From JBCAWW01 sp039024315 (lineage in GTDB: Bacteria; Bacteroidota; Bacteroidia; J057), in NCBI GenBank assembly GCA_039024315.1, contig JBCCQN010000006.1, positions 1 through 64,000 of the forward strand: a stretch of DNA of 64,000 bases, written 5' to 3'. The notes below the pieces were generated by a model. It searched no databases, was not told where the DNA came from, and saw nothing but the letters and a program-made list of their open reading frames with translations. The number at the start of each line of letters is the position of its first letter. Positions within the stretch are counted from its first letter, which is position 1. Both the position numbers and the translations under genes were made by a program. Positions 36,835 through 45,967 of the stretch are shown here, piece after piece.

Positions 36835-38277
36835 ATGCTGTTCAACTCTATTGAATTTGCTCTTTTCCTCCCATTCGTGTTTTTAGTGTATTGGTTTCCA
36901 TTAAAGGGAAAACTCCAATTACAAAACCTATTTCTTTTAGCGGCCAGTTACTTTTTCTATGGTTGGTGGGATTGGCGCTTTTTGGGCCTTATCATCCTAA
37001 GTTCCTTCCTTGACTTTTCTATCGGTAAGCGTTTGGCGGCTGAGCCGAACGATCAGAACCGTAAGATTTTACTTTGGATCAGTCTTGCATTCAATTTAGG
37101 AATGCTCGGCTTCTTTAAATACTATAACTTTTTTGTCGATAGCTTTGTCTCAGCTTTTACTCTTTTGGGCCAACCTATGGAGCCAAGCCGATTAGAGATA
37201 TTGTTACCCGTAGGGATAAGTTTCTACACCTTTCAGACCTTATCCTATACTATAGATGTCTACAGACGCAAACTAGAACCTAGTAAAGATATCATCAGTT
37301 TTTTCACCTTTGTTAGCTTTTTCCCGCAGTTGGTAGCGGGGCCGATTGAAAGGGCTGAGAACTTATTACCTCAATTTTATAAGAACCGTGATTTCGATTT
37401 AGAAAAGGCCAAAGATGGCCTTCGGCAAATCCTTTGGGGCTTATTCAAAAAGATCGTTATCGCTGATAATTGTGCCTTATACGCCAATCAATACTTTGGG
37501 GCGCCTGATGAATTTACAGGGGTAGAACTTATACTAGGTGCCATATTCTTTTCATTCCAAATTTATGGTGATTTTTCAGGCTACTCCGATATCGCTATTG
37601 GTACCGCTAAGCTCCTTGGTTTTGACCTGATGCAAAACTTCGCTACGCCTTATTTTGCAAGAGACATGGGAGAGTTTTGGCGGAGGTGGCACATTTCCCT
37701 TAGTACATGGTTTAGAGACTACTTATATATCCCATTAGGCGGTAGTAGAGGTGGCAAATCTCTTGTGTTGAGAAATACCTTCATCATCTTCATGGTGAGT
37801 GGTTTTTGGCACGGGGCAAATTGGACCTTTATTATTTGGGGCGCTATTCACGCTTTGTTGTTCCTACCCCTGATCCTAACCGGTAAGAACCGCAGTAATT
37901 TAAATGTGGTTGCGCACGGCAAGCTATTTCCATCGATCAAAGAAGTTTTTTCGATGGGATCGACTTTCCTGATTGTCAGCTTGGCTTGGATCTTTTTTAG
38001 AGCAGAATCCGTTGGCAGCGCGATAGATTACCTTTCAGCAATCTTTTCTTCCAGCTTATTCAACATGCCTAGTATTGGAAGCAATCAATTGATTTTATTC
38101 GCAGGCATATTTCTTCTTTTAGGTATTGAGTGGGTTAATCGTGAAAAGCCCCATCCATTTACTTGGGATACTAGCCTACCCCCAGTTTATGTCAGATGGA
38201 CAGTCTACAGTGTCTTCACTTGGATTATCATCTTGTTTGGCGGAGCACAGCAAACCTTCATCTACTTCCAATTTTAA
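36835..38277 (+). CDS. MBOAT family O-acyltransferase (AlgI-like), copy 1
   Basis: 480 aa, about ten transmembrane helices. MBOAT hallmarks: LPVGISFYTFQTLSYTIDVYRR, SFFPQLVAGPIERAENLLPQ, FWRRWHISLSTWFRDYLYIPLGGS and the catalytic His in VSGFWHGANWTFIIWGAIH. AlgI-type proteins move acetyl groups across the inner membrane to partner SGNH proteins that O-acetylate polysaccharide. It is followed after 36 bp by a paralogue of nearly equal length, then by two SGNH-like genes: an O-acetylation cassette at the end of the locus. Confidence 0.92.
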   Translation: MLFNSIEFALFLPFVFLVYWFPLKGKLQLQNLFLLAASYFFYGWWDWRFLGLIILSSFLDFSIGKRLAAEPNDQNRKILLWISLAFNLGMLGFFKYYNFFVDSFVSAFTLLGQPMEPSRLEILLPVGISFYTFQTLSYTIDVYRRKLEPSKDIISFFTFVSFFPQLVAGPIERAENLLPQFYKNRDFDLEKAKDGLRQILWGLFKKIVIADNCALYANQYFGAPDEFTGVELILGAIFFSFQIYGDFSGYSDIAIGTAKLLGFDLMQNFATPYFARDMGEFWRRWHISLSTWFRDYLYIPLGGSRGGKSLVLRNTFIIFMVSGFWHGANWTFIIWGAIHALLFLPLILTGKNRSNLNVVAHGKLFPSIKEVFSMGSTFLIVSLAWIFFRAESVGSAIDYLSAIFSSSLFNMPSIGSNQLILFAGIFLLLGIEWVNREKPHPFTWDTSLPPVYVRWTVYSVFTWIIILFGGAQQTFIYFQF

Positions 38278-38313
38278 TTCTCTTTCTAGATCTAAACTGT
38301 TTGAAACTTACAC

Positions 38314-39771
38314 ATGCTTTTTCATACAATTGAATACGCGATTTTTTTCCCTATAGTAGTCTTTCTCTACTTCTTGATCCCGCATAAGTTTAGATGGGCC
38401 TTGATGCTAGCAGCGAGCTATTATTTTTATGCTTGCTGGAAATTAGAGTACTTGAGTTTGATCGTGATTAGTACGATCATCGACTACTTTGCGGCTCGTC
38501 AAATTGCAGCTTCAGACAATAAAGGTAGCAAGAAGGCATTTTTACTTTTGAGCTTAGCTTCCAATCTCGGCATACTCTTTTTCTTTAAATACTTCAATTT
38601 CTTTAGCACTTCTGCTCAAGCAGCCTTCGATCAGTTCAACATATTTGTAGATGTACCTACCTTTGATTACCTCCTACCCGTAGGAATTAGTTTCTATACC
38701 TTTCAAACTTTATCCTATACGATAGATGTATATAAAGGCAATCAGCAACCCGAAAAACACTTTGGGATCTTCGCGCTTTTTGTCTCCTTTTTCCCTCAAT
38801 TGGTAGCGGGACCGATCGAAAGATCTACCCATCTCCTACCCCAGTTTCACCAGAGACAAGCGTTCGACTTTGGTCGCCTAACCAATGGACTAAAACTGAT
38901 CCTCTGGGGACTATTTAAGAAAGTGATCATTGGAGATAGCTTGAGTATTTTTGTAGATAGTGTTTACAGTACCCCGGCAAGCCACGATTCTTTATCCCTA
39001 CTTTTGGCATCTATTTGTTTTGCCTTTCAGATCTACGCCGACTTTTCAGGCTATACAGATATCGCAAGAGGTTCGGCTCAGGTAATAGGCTTTGACCTCA
39101 TGGAAAACTTTAAGCAGCCCTATACTGCGAAATCTATTTCCGAGTTTTGGCGTAGATGGCACATTTCACTCTCTACCTGGTTTAGAGACTACGTTTATAT
39201 CCCATTGGGAGGTAACAGAACGGTAAAGTGGCGCTGGTACTACAACCTATTTGTAACCTTTACTGTCAGTGGACTCTGGCATGGAGCCAATTGGACTTTT
39301 GTCCTGTGGGGCGCGCTGCACGGATTCTATTTGATATTTGCCATTATAACAGAGGATTCTAGGAACAGGCTCAAGAAAAGCTTAGGGATTTCGCGAAATG
39401 AGACGGTGCATAAGCTGGTGCAAGTACTGAGTGTTTTTGTGCTCGTGTTGATAGGTTGGGTCTTTTTCCGAGCAGAGAATATTTCTGATGCATTTTATAT
39501 TCTCGGACAGATCTTCGATCCACGCACCTACACTTGGACATTCTCCTTGGTGAGCAATGTACAGGCCAATTCACCCTTCTCTTTTGCCTTGGGCATGGGA
39601 TGCTTAATTCTATTTCTCATCCTTGATACTATGTCTAAGGATAAGCAATTCCCAGACTTCTTAAATGGACATAAGCTGGCCTATCGATGGACCATCGTAT
39701 ATATCTTACTTTTCTGTTTAGTCTTTTTCACTCCCAAAGGTTCTGGACAATTTATCTACTTCCAGTTTTAA
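38314..39771 (+). CDS. MBOAT family O-acyltransferase (AlgI-like), copy 2
   Basis: 485 aa. Same architecture as the upstream gene, with shared LPVGISFYTFQTLSYTIDVYKG, FFPQLVAGPIERSTHLLPQF, FWRRWHISLSTWFRDYVYIP and catalytic VSGLWHGANWTFVLWGALHG. Both also end in FIYFQF, so they are tandem paralogues, now well diverged. Two copies next to two SGNH partners suggest either two acetylation positions or paired channels. An imperfect hairpin-like GCGTTC site lies at 38860-38876. Confidence 0.92.
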   Translation: MLFHTIEYAIFFPIVVFLYFLIPHKFRWALMLAASYYFYACWKLEYLSLIVISTIIDYFAARQIAASDNKGSKKAFLLLSLASNLGILFFFKYFNFFSTSAQAAFDQFNIFVDVPTFDYLLPVGISFYTFQTLSYTIDVYKGNQQPEKHFGIFALFVSFFPQLVAGPIERSTHLLPQFHQRQAFDFGRLTNGLKLILWGLFKKVIIGDSLSIFVDSVYSTPASHDSLSLLLASICFAFQIYADFSGYTDIARGSAQVIGFDLMENFKQPYTAKSISEFWRRWHISLSTWFRDYVYIPLGGNRTVKWRWYYNLFVTFTVSGLWHGANWTFVLWGALHGFYLIFAIITEDSRNRLKKSLGISRNETVHKLVQVLSVFVLVLIGWVFFRAENISDAFYILGQIFDPRTYTWTFSLVSNVQANSPFSFALGMGCLILFLILDTMSKDKQFPDFLNGHKLAYRWTIVYILLFCLVFFTPKGSGQFIYFQF

Positions 39772-39793
39772 ATAGGATCAGAACATAAATCAT

Positions 39794-40744
39794 ATGAGAT
39801 ATCGCAACTCCATCATCTTTGCCCTCAGCATAATTGGCTTTTATGTATTGTTTTGGGTCCTGAATCAGCAAAATTTCTATGTCCAAGACGGTGCTACGAT
39901 TATCAATCAAGGTAAAGAACGCGCACTCAAAAATAGAGACATAGCGTTCGCCGAAGGCAAGACCAAAATAATGTATATCGGCAATAGTAAAATCTTAAGT
40001 GGCTTTGTCCCCTCCCTCTTTGATAGCTTAGGAAACAATCGTACTTACTCGATCAACTATGCCATGGGAGGCCAAGATCTAGAAAATGTCTTTTATCAAG
40101 TAGCCAAAAGCGAAATCAAACCAGACATATTGGTCTTGCAGCGGCCTTGGGTAAAGGAGATATCAAAGAGTCTAGAAAATCAAGAAAAGCTCTTGACGAT
40201 GGACAAACTAATCCCTTTTCGAAATTACATCAGGAACGTATTTCTCTTTATGGGGAGGGCCAAGACCAATGGTTACAGCTTAAATGAGTTTTATCAAATC
40301 TCAAAACAAAGCTGCGAAGACATGATCAACAACCGAGGCTATTATTTCATTGCTTCTCAGGCTTTGTACCCTGATGCAAAGTTACCGGCTGACTATCAAC
40401 TGGTGGGCGATGATACGAGTAAGTTTGAGCCACATCAAATACATACAGAAGGACCTATTTTTGAAAAGATCAATCAATGGGCTACTGAAAATAAAGTACA
40501 TGTTTTGATTGGGATGGACTTCATGCGACGCCTAGAAGCGCCAATTGGAGAGAAAAGCTTTATTCTTAACCGCGAAGTATTAGCTGATTATCCCTATCTA
40601 CATGTATTAGATGGAGCTCCCTACGTCAGATTGGAAAACGAATACTTTTCTGATCCTGTACACTTAAATCCAACTGGAGCGAGACTATTTACACAATCGC
40701 TTCATGCGTCTATCGGTGAGACCATCCAACAAATAGCCCAATAG
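39794..40744 (+). CDS. Membrane-anchored SGNH-like protein, O-acetylation partner (1)
   Basis: 316 aa. One N-terminal membrane anchor (SIIFALSIIGFYVLFWVL), then an extracytoplasmic SGNH-like fold: the block-I-like KIMYIGNSKILSGFVPSLF (Ser in GNSK in place of GDS), an NYAMGGQDLENVFYQ block, and a C-terminal SDPVHLNPTGARLF carrying the Asp-x-x-His dyad. This resembles the AlgJ/AlgX/DltD-type partners of MBOAT transporters. The role (final acetyl transfer to the polysaccharide) is inferred from position right after two MBOAT genes. Residues after the anchor include the in-frame GCGTTC hairpin-like site at 39944-39958. Confidence 0.7.
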   Translation: MRYRNSIIFALSIIGFYVLFWVLNQQNFYVQDGATIINQGKERALKNRDIAFAEGKTKIMYIGNSKILSGFVPSLFDSLGNNRTYSINYAMGGQDLENVFYQVAKSEIKPDILVLQRPWVKEISKSLENQEKLLTMDKLIPFRNYIRNVFLFMGRAKTNGYSLNEFYQISKQSCEDMINNRGYYFIASQALYPDAKLPADYQLVGDDTSKFEPHQIHTEGPIFEKINQWATENKVHVLIGMDFMRRLEAPIGEKSFILNREVLADYPYLHVLDGAPYVRLENEYFSDPVHLNPTGARLFTQSLHASIGETIQQIAQ

Positions 40745-40746
40745 CA

Positions 40747-41700
40747 ATGAAAAGTCTTCTCATAAAAGCCTTAATCTTTAGCGTCATCTTGTTTGCTACC
40801 GACAGCTTGATCGTTTGGATTTTGCAATCATCTAGACCCGTAGACTATGTAGGTTTTATTGATGCAAAGGCAGAAATTTTTGAGGCTGAGGACAAGTATG
40901 AGGTACTTTTGATGGGTGATTCGCATATCTCGGATGCCCTTGATCCCAAAATATTAGAAGATAGCCTTGGGCTTAAGACTTTTAATGCGGGGATCTTCCT
41001 GTCTTCTCCTTACGAAACCTATCAAACGCTCAAATATCTACTCGAGGAGAAGGCCCAGAAACCCAAGCTTCTCGTTTTGGGGACCAACCCAGTAATGTTT
41101 ACACTTGAGGCTGATGCGGGTAAGTACACCCCTTTGGTGGTACAGGATCCCTTGTTTGTCCTAAATCTCTATCGCCAGTCTGATAATCCTGATTATACAA
41201 CCTATTTTTTCAGAACAGCCAAAGAAAAGTACTTAGCCAAGGCATTGGTGAACAAAATTTTGGGCAAAAACAAAAAGCCCTATCGTGAGATTGAAAAATC
41301 CTATCATGGCTACTTGACCGTTTACAACCAAATAGAGGGTACAAACTGGGAAGGTGTGCCATGGCAAAAAGCACCAATTAAGAAATCTCAAGTAAGATAT
41401 TTTGCCAAAATGATCGAATTGGCAAATAAAAACGATATCCAAACCGTTATCGTTAATCCCCCAATTTGGTGGGATCAACTAGCAGAAATTGAGCAAACGG
41501 AAGGCTTTAAGACGTTTCAGCATCTAGTTGATTCGATCGGAAATGCCCATAATACGCCCGTACACAACCTAGACCACCATTTTTTAGAAAAAGAACTGAT
41601 CTTCAAGGATTTTCTTAATCACGAGCATATCAATTACCACGGCTCTCTCAAATACTCTCCTGCCATCGCAAATTGGCTCAAAGGTCAATTACCCGAATAA
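40747..41700 (+). CDS. Membrane-anchored SGNH-like protein, O-acetylation partner (2)
   Basis: 317 aa, starting 2 bp after the previous stop. N-terminal anchor (ALIFSVILFATDSLIVWIL), block I YEVLLMGDSHISDALDPKIL with the SGNH nucleophile Ser in GDS, FNAGIFLSSPYETYQTL, and a C-terminal DFLNHEHINYHGSLKYSPAIA that supplies the expected His. It is distantly similar in layout to the preceding gene. Together with two MBOATs it completes the putative O-acetylation cassette. It is the last gene of the polysaccharide locus; no clear terminator follows. Confidence 0.72.
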   Translation: MKSLLIKALIFSVILFATDSLIVWILQSSRPVDYVGFIDAKAEIFEAEDKYEVLLMGDSHISDALDPKILEDSLGLKTFNAGIFLSSPYETYQTLKYLLEEKAQKPKLLVLGTNPVMFTLEADAGKYTPLVVQDPLFVLNLYRQSDNPDYTTYFFRTAKEKYLAKALVNKILGKNKKPYREIEKSYHGYLTVYNQIEGTNWEGVPWQKAPIKKSQVRYFAKMIELANKNDIQTVIVNPPIWWDQLAEIEQTEGFKTFQHLVDSIGNAHNTPVHNLDHHFLEKELIFKDFLNHEHINYHGSLKYSPAIANWLKGQLPE

Positions 41701-41978
41701 TATTTCAGGCATGTCAGAATTTGCCATTTATTGCGAAAATATTGTTCCGCAGTGGAACAGTTGTTGCAAAATTGTATGTGAATAAGATGATCTCTATCAG
41801 ATCAATTTATTTGGGGTAAACTTAGATTTAACGTATTAACGATTTATTGTTTTAAGAGTCGAATACCTTTTCATTTTATTTACTAAAAACCTATTCGGTT
41901 CAAAGAGCGCCAATAATCACACCTAATGCAAACCTTGGTGCTATAGCTCTTTGTGCTGAAAAAATTGAGTAATCTGCT

Positions 41979-43634
41979 ATGCCTTCTTTACTCCCTGTTA
42001 GCGGTACCCTTGGCCGCAAAAGGGCTGCTCATTTATTGCGTAGAGTAGCCTTTGGTTGTAATCGAGAACAAATCGAGGCTTTTGCAAACAAATCTGTGAT
42101 GCAAGCCGTAGAGGACCTTCTCACTCCTAATTCCCTCCTGGCCCCTCATGCTGATGCTTCTAATGGTGTTACTTGGATGCCTGATGGCTCTATTGCTGCT
42201 CCTGAAACCAAGATTATTGCTTGGTGGATGTACCACGCTCTAGACCCGAGTAAACCACCCACAATCTTTCCTCGCCTCAGCTTCTTTTTACATACTTGTC
42301 TCACTATTAAGTATGATCTGGTTCCCAGAACGCATCTCTATTATTATCTGAGACTGCTGATGGAGTATACAGATAAGAGCTACAAAACCTTGGTCCGTAA
42401 AATGACCGTTGACAATGGGATGGGGCTCTTTCTCAATATCAGTGATAGTACAAAAGACCATCCAAATGAAAACTATGCTAGGGAACTACTAGAGCTTTTC
42501 ACAGTTGGTAAAGGTCCTCAGATTGGGCCAGGTGATTATACCAACTATACTGAAGGTGACATTTTGGAGGCGGCAAGAATCCTCACTGGTTTCATAACCA
42601 ATTGGGATTATAACGATGTTTCTAAATATGATCCAGATTTGGGTTGGGCGGTGATGTTTCCCTATCCCCCTCACCACGATCCGACTAATAAATCCTTCTC
42701 AGCAGCATTTGGCAATCGTACCATCCAAGGACGCGCTGATAAAGCTGGCATGCTACAAGAGGTCGATGACTTGATCGATATGATCTTCGATCAAGAAGCA
42801 GTAAGCTTATTTATTATACGCAAACTCTATCGCTATTTCGTGCACTACGAAATCACCGCAGAGATAGAGTCAGACATCATTTTACCACTGGCAGAGACTT
42901 TCAGAAACAACGGTTTCCATTTCATGCCTGTGCTTTCACAACTACTCAATAGTTCTCACTTCTTCGATGAAGATGATGCTGTAGTGGGTGATCATGTAAT
43001 AGGAGGACTCATCAAGTCACCACTCGATCTGTGGTATAGCACCGTAAAAGGCTTTGGAGCCAACATTCCTGACCCAAATGTTGATTTGGCATCCCTACAA
43101 AGCTGGCTCCATTATTATCAAATTTATTCTCCTGAAATGGGTATGATCCTTTTCAACCCAAGTTCAGTGGCGGGATACGATCCTATGTATCAGGAGCCGG
43201 AGTTCAATCGTTATTGGATCAATCAATCTACCCTGCCATCGCGTTATGGTTTGATCTATCAGTGGTTACTTGATCATAATATGCACTCAGCCCCTGCTGC
43301 GGGGAGATTTAATGCGCTCTATTTTGCTGAGAATCCCGCTTATATCCCTCCGTACTACGGTTTTGATCCCCAAGGCAATCCGGGCCCTCATGATGGTGCA
43401 CGCATCGCCGATCACCTAGTTAGAAATATCGTTGACTATCTTCTTCCTGTAGAGTTGAGTCAAGATAGGTTTATGTACTTCCGTGATGAAGTTTTGTTGG
43501 ACAGCCTTTCCCCAGTTTCTTGGATGATGGAATGGGACAACTACAAGGCTAGTGGCAATCCGACCAATGTCCAATCTCAATTAACCAAATTAGTAAAGGC
43601 TGTCATCCAATCACCTGAATTCCAACTTTACTAA
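41979..43634 (+). CDS. DUF1800 family protein
   Basis: 551 aa, soluble, no obvious signal peptide. Typical segments: RKRAAHLLRRVAFGCNREQIEAF at the N-terminus, ENYARELLELFTVGKGPQIG, GDILEAARILTGF, and a terminal LTKLVKAVIQSPEFQLY. The family name is the only safe description; no reaction is established. DUF1800 genes are almost always followed by DUF1501 genes, as here (38 bp), implying joint function, perhaps at the cell surface. Confidence 0.88.
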   Translation: MPSLLPVSGTLGRKRAAHLLRRVAFGCNREQIEAFANKSVMQAVEDLLTPNSLLAPHADASNGVTWMPDGSIAAPETKIIAWWMYHALDPSKPPTIFPRLSFFLHTCLTIKYDLVPRTHLYYYLRLLMEYTDKSYKTLVRKMTVDNGMGLFLNISDSTKDHPNENYARELLELFTVGKGPQIGPGDYTNYTEGDILEAARILTGFITNWDYNDVSKYDPDLGWAVMFPYPPHHDPTNKSFSAAFGNRTIQGRADKAGMLQEVDDLIDMIFDQEAVSLFIIRKLYRYFVHYEITAEIESDIILPLAETFRNNGFHFMPVLSQLLNSSHFFDEDDAVVGDHVIGGLIKSPLDLWYSTVKGFGANIPDPNVDLASLQSWLHYYQIYSPEMGMILFNPSSVAGYDPMYQEPEFNRYWINQSTLPSRYGLIYQWLLDHNMHSAPAAGRFNALYFAENPAYIPPYYGFDPQGNPGPHDGARIADHLVRNIVDYLLPVELSQDRFMYFRDEVLLDSLSPVSWMMEWDNYKASGNPTNVQSQLTKLVKAVIQSPEFQLY

Positions 43635-43672
43635 TCGCACTAACCCTTTCTTAATCTTTAACCTACAGAAAA

Positions 43673-45682
43673 ATGAATAGAAGAAATTTTATAAAAGGCG
43701 TTGGTACCTCCTCTATCGCCGCTCCCTTTTTGATAAATGGGATCCCAATGAACGTCATGGCAAATTCCTTCATGACCAATCAGTTTTCATGCGAGGAAGT
43801 CAATGATAGAGTTTTAGTAGTTGTACAACTAAATGGTGGTAATGATGGCCTAAATACCTTCATCCCGCTTGACCAATACGCTCAGTATCGCAATCTGCGT
43901 CCCAATATTGGCATTAGAGACACGGGTACTAGAAAATACACCCAGCTTGATTCTAGTCTGCCCTTCAATCAGCAAGTCGCCCTTCAGCCTGATGCCGTAG
44001 CACTCAAAGACCTTTATGATGATGGAAGATTGAACATCATCCAAGATGTTTGTTATCCTAACCCCAATAAGTCTCACTTCAAGAGTACTGACATTTGGTG
44101 GTCGGGGAAAGACGGTAGTACCGCCCACCAAACAGGTGCGGGTTGGATCGGCCAATACCTAGACAAACGATTTCCAGACTATCCAGCAAGTTATCCAAAT
44201 TCAGATATGCCAGATCCATTTGGTATTCAGTTGGGTAGCAATACTACGGCCATGGGATTTTTCCGCAAAAATGGCATCCCAGTGGGGATTCCGATTGGTG
44301 GCGATCCAATTTACTACATGAACCTTGTAGCCAACTCTGGTGGAACGCTTCCTTTGACCAATAATGCCACGCATTATGAGAAGGAAATCAACTTTATCAA
44401 CAATATGGAGATCGGAGCCAATGACTATAGTGTTCGCCTAGCCAATGCATATAATGCGGGTGGGAATACAGTTAATTACCCTGAAAATTATTACAGCTGG
44501 GGGGGTGTATTTCATAATAATACCCTCGCGCCACAACTAAAAACGGTAGCTCGTCTCATTAGTGGTGGTCTCAAAACCAAAATTTACTTCGTTACTTTAG
44601 GAGGATTTGACAATCACGCTGGGCAAACTTCTAGCTCAGATCCCTCTCAAGGTACACACGCCATTTTGATGTACCACTTGACCGAGGCCCTCAAAGCTTT
44701 TCAAAATGACTTGAGAGGTTTAGGAATTGAGGATCAAGTACTTTCGGTAACATTCTCGGAGTTTGGAAGAACTGTACCTGAAAATGGCAGTTTTGGTACC
44801 GACCATGGCACTGCAGCACCGATGATGATTATGGGTAAAGCCGTCATCCCAGGGATCGTTGGTACCAATCCGGATCTAAACAATATAAACGATAATAACT
44901 TCGCCTCTTGGCAGCATGATTATCGTAGCGTATTTACCACTCTCCTGCAAGATTGGTTAGGTGCTAATACCGCCTCTTTGGCGGCTTCAGATTTAGATGG
45001 TTGGGAAAGCCAAAAATTACCGATCATCAACGACAATTTCTATGATCCGACTGATGGTAGAACCTACAACTTCGTAGCAGATCCGCTTTGTGATGATGCA
45101 GTAAGTTTCCCAGTTGAATTTTTGGGTTTCAATGTCAATTTGAACGAAGATTGGGAAGCCGTTTGTCAGTGGGCGACCGCTACAGAAACTGACAACAAAC
45201 ACTTTGTTGTCGAGCGTTCTATGGATGGGGTAGCTTTTGAAAGAGTAGGTCAAGTGGATTCCAAAGGAGACAGTACCACCACTACCCAGTACTCCTTTGT
45301 CGATACGAGTCCAATGGAAGGTCGTTCATATTACCGGATCAAGCAAGTGGACCTAGACGGGTCTTTTAGTTTCACCGAGGTAGAAACCATCATCATAGAT
45401 GGCAACAGAGCTCAAGTGAGCTGTAATTTCTACCCCAATCCGGTTGTCGATACCCTCAATATCAAATGTAATGCGAGTGCCGAAATTGGCGCTGCAACCA
45501 TAAGAGTAAGTAAAGTAGATGGAGCCACCTTAGAGCAAAAGAGGGTCAACATCTATTCTGGAGAAAACTCGTTCAAAGTCCAAATGGGCAGATTTTCTCC
45601 AGGGCTTTATTTTGTTGAAATATTCTCCTATACGAATGGAGCCGCAGTTCAACACTCATGGAGCCGAATAATCAAGGAGTAG
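43673..45682 (+). CDS. DUF1501 family protein with T9SS type A sorting domain
   Basis: 669 aa. The N-terminus NRRNFIKGVGTSSIAAPFLI looks like a Tat-type signal (RRNFIKG). The DUF1501 domain (alkaline-phosphatase superfamily fold) spans about 40-460, with VVVQLNGGNDGLNTFIPL, SFGTDHGTAAPMMIMG, and VTFSEFGRTVPENG. A short beta-sandwich linker (about 480-565) and a C-terminal T9SS sorting domain (YPNPVVDTLNIKC to GLYFVEIFS) follow. The sorting domain directs export through the type IX system in Bacteroidota. Catalytic activity of DUF1501 proteins is unproven. Confidence 0.9.
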   Translation: MNRRNFIKGVGTSSIAAPFLINGIPMNVMANSFMTNQFSCEEVNDRVLVVVQLNGGNDGLNTFIPLDQYAQYRNLRPNIGIRDTGTRKYTQLDSSLPFNQQVALQPDAVALKDLYDDGRLNIIQDVCYPNPNKSHFKSTDIWWSGKDGSTAHQTGAGWIGQYLDKRFPDYPASYPNSDMPDPFGIQLGSNTTAMGFFRKNGIPVGIPIGGDPIYYMNLVANSGGTLPLTNNATHYEKEINFINNMEIGANDYSVRLANAYNAGGNTVNYPENYYSWGGVFHNNTLAPQLKTVARLISGGLKTKIYFVTLGGFDNHAGQTSSSDPSQGTHAILMYHLTEALKAFQNDLRGLGIEDQVLSVTFSEFGRTVPENGSFGTDHGTAAPMMIMGKAVIPGIVGTNPDLNNINDNNFASWQHDYRSVFTTLLQDWLGANTASLAASDLDGWESQKLPIINDNFYDPTDGRTYNFVADPLCDDAVSFPVEFLGFNVNLNEDWEAVCQWATATETDNKHFVVERSMDGVAFERVGQVDSKGDSTTTTQYSFVDTSPMEGRSYYRIKQVDLDGSFSFTEVETIIIDGNRAQVSCNFYPNPVVDTLNIKCNASAEIGAATIRVSKVDGATLEQKRVNIYSGENSFKVQMGRFSPGLYFVEIFSYTNGAAVQHSWSRIIKE

Positions 45683-45695
45683 TCAAAGCTACTTC

Positions 45696-45820
45696 TTAAG
45701 TACTTAGACAATAGTATTCAGTATTAAGACTTAGAAAAACTGGGCTACATAGTTTAGCAGAACCTTTTTTCTCAGTACTACATACTCCCGAAAGCTTTCG
45801 GGATACTCTCTACTCTGTAC
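45696..45820 (+). repeat. Intergenic repeat family II, copy A
   Basis: Shares with 49813-49940 the blocks TTCAGTATTA, AGAC-TAG, GGGCT, CTTTTTTCTC and the 18-bp perfect palindrome TCCCGAAAGCTTTCGGGA (45786-45803). Its left half also matches the minus strand of 59291-59343 closely over about 50 bp. Confidence 0.75.
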
Positions 45821-45835
45821 TTAAAAATACCATAG

Positions 45836-45878
45836 GATGATCCCGACAGATTTTAGCTGTCTGGGATCATTTTTTTTA
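45836..45878 (+). terminator. Intrinsic terminator downstream of DUF1501 gene
   Basis: ATGATCCCGACAG and CTGTC-T-GGGATCAT form a 13-bp stem with one bulged T, followed by a run of T. It is about 155 bp after the stop codon. Confidence 0.75.
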
Positions 45879-45883
45879 GGGGA

Positions 45884-45963
45884 CCGCCGCGCGGAACGCT
45901 TATTTCTGGCAGTTGCGGCATGCGTGCGCGTAGGCTGGCTGATAGAAGCGTTCCGCGCAGCGG
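45884..45963. repeat. Composite intergenic element bounded by two inverted GNA hairpins (copy 2)
   Basis: Left end 45884-45899 is CCGCCGCGCGGAACGC (minus-strand copy with changed loop); right end 45948-45963 is GCGTTCCGCGCAGCGG. The interior shares CGGCATG, GCGTGC and GGCTGGCTGA with the element at 7296-7386, in the same order and spacing range. Confidence 0.75.
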
Positions 45964-45967
45964 ATAT

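Noticed and set aside
22537..41700. Horizontally acquired island
   Set aside because: No integrase, tRNA or flanking direct repeats were seen. The locus is somewhat AT-richer in the flippase, transferase and polymerase genes, which is usual for polysaccharide loci and not enough for a claim.
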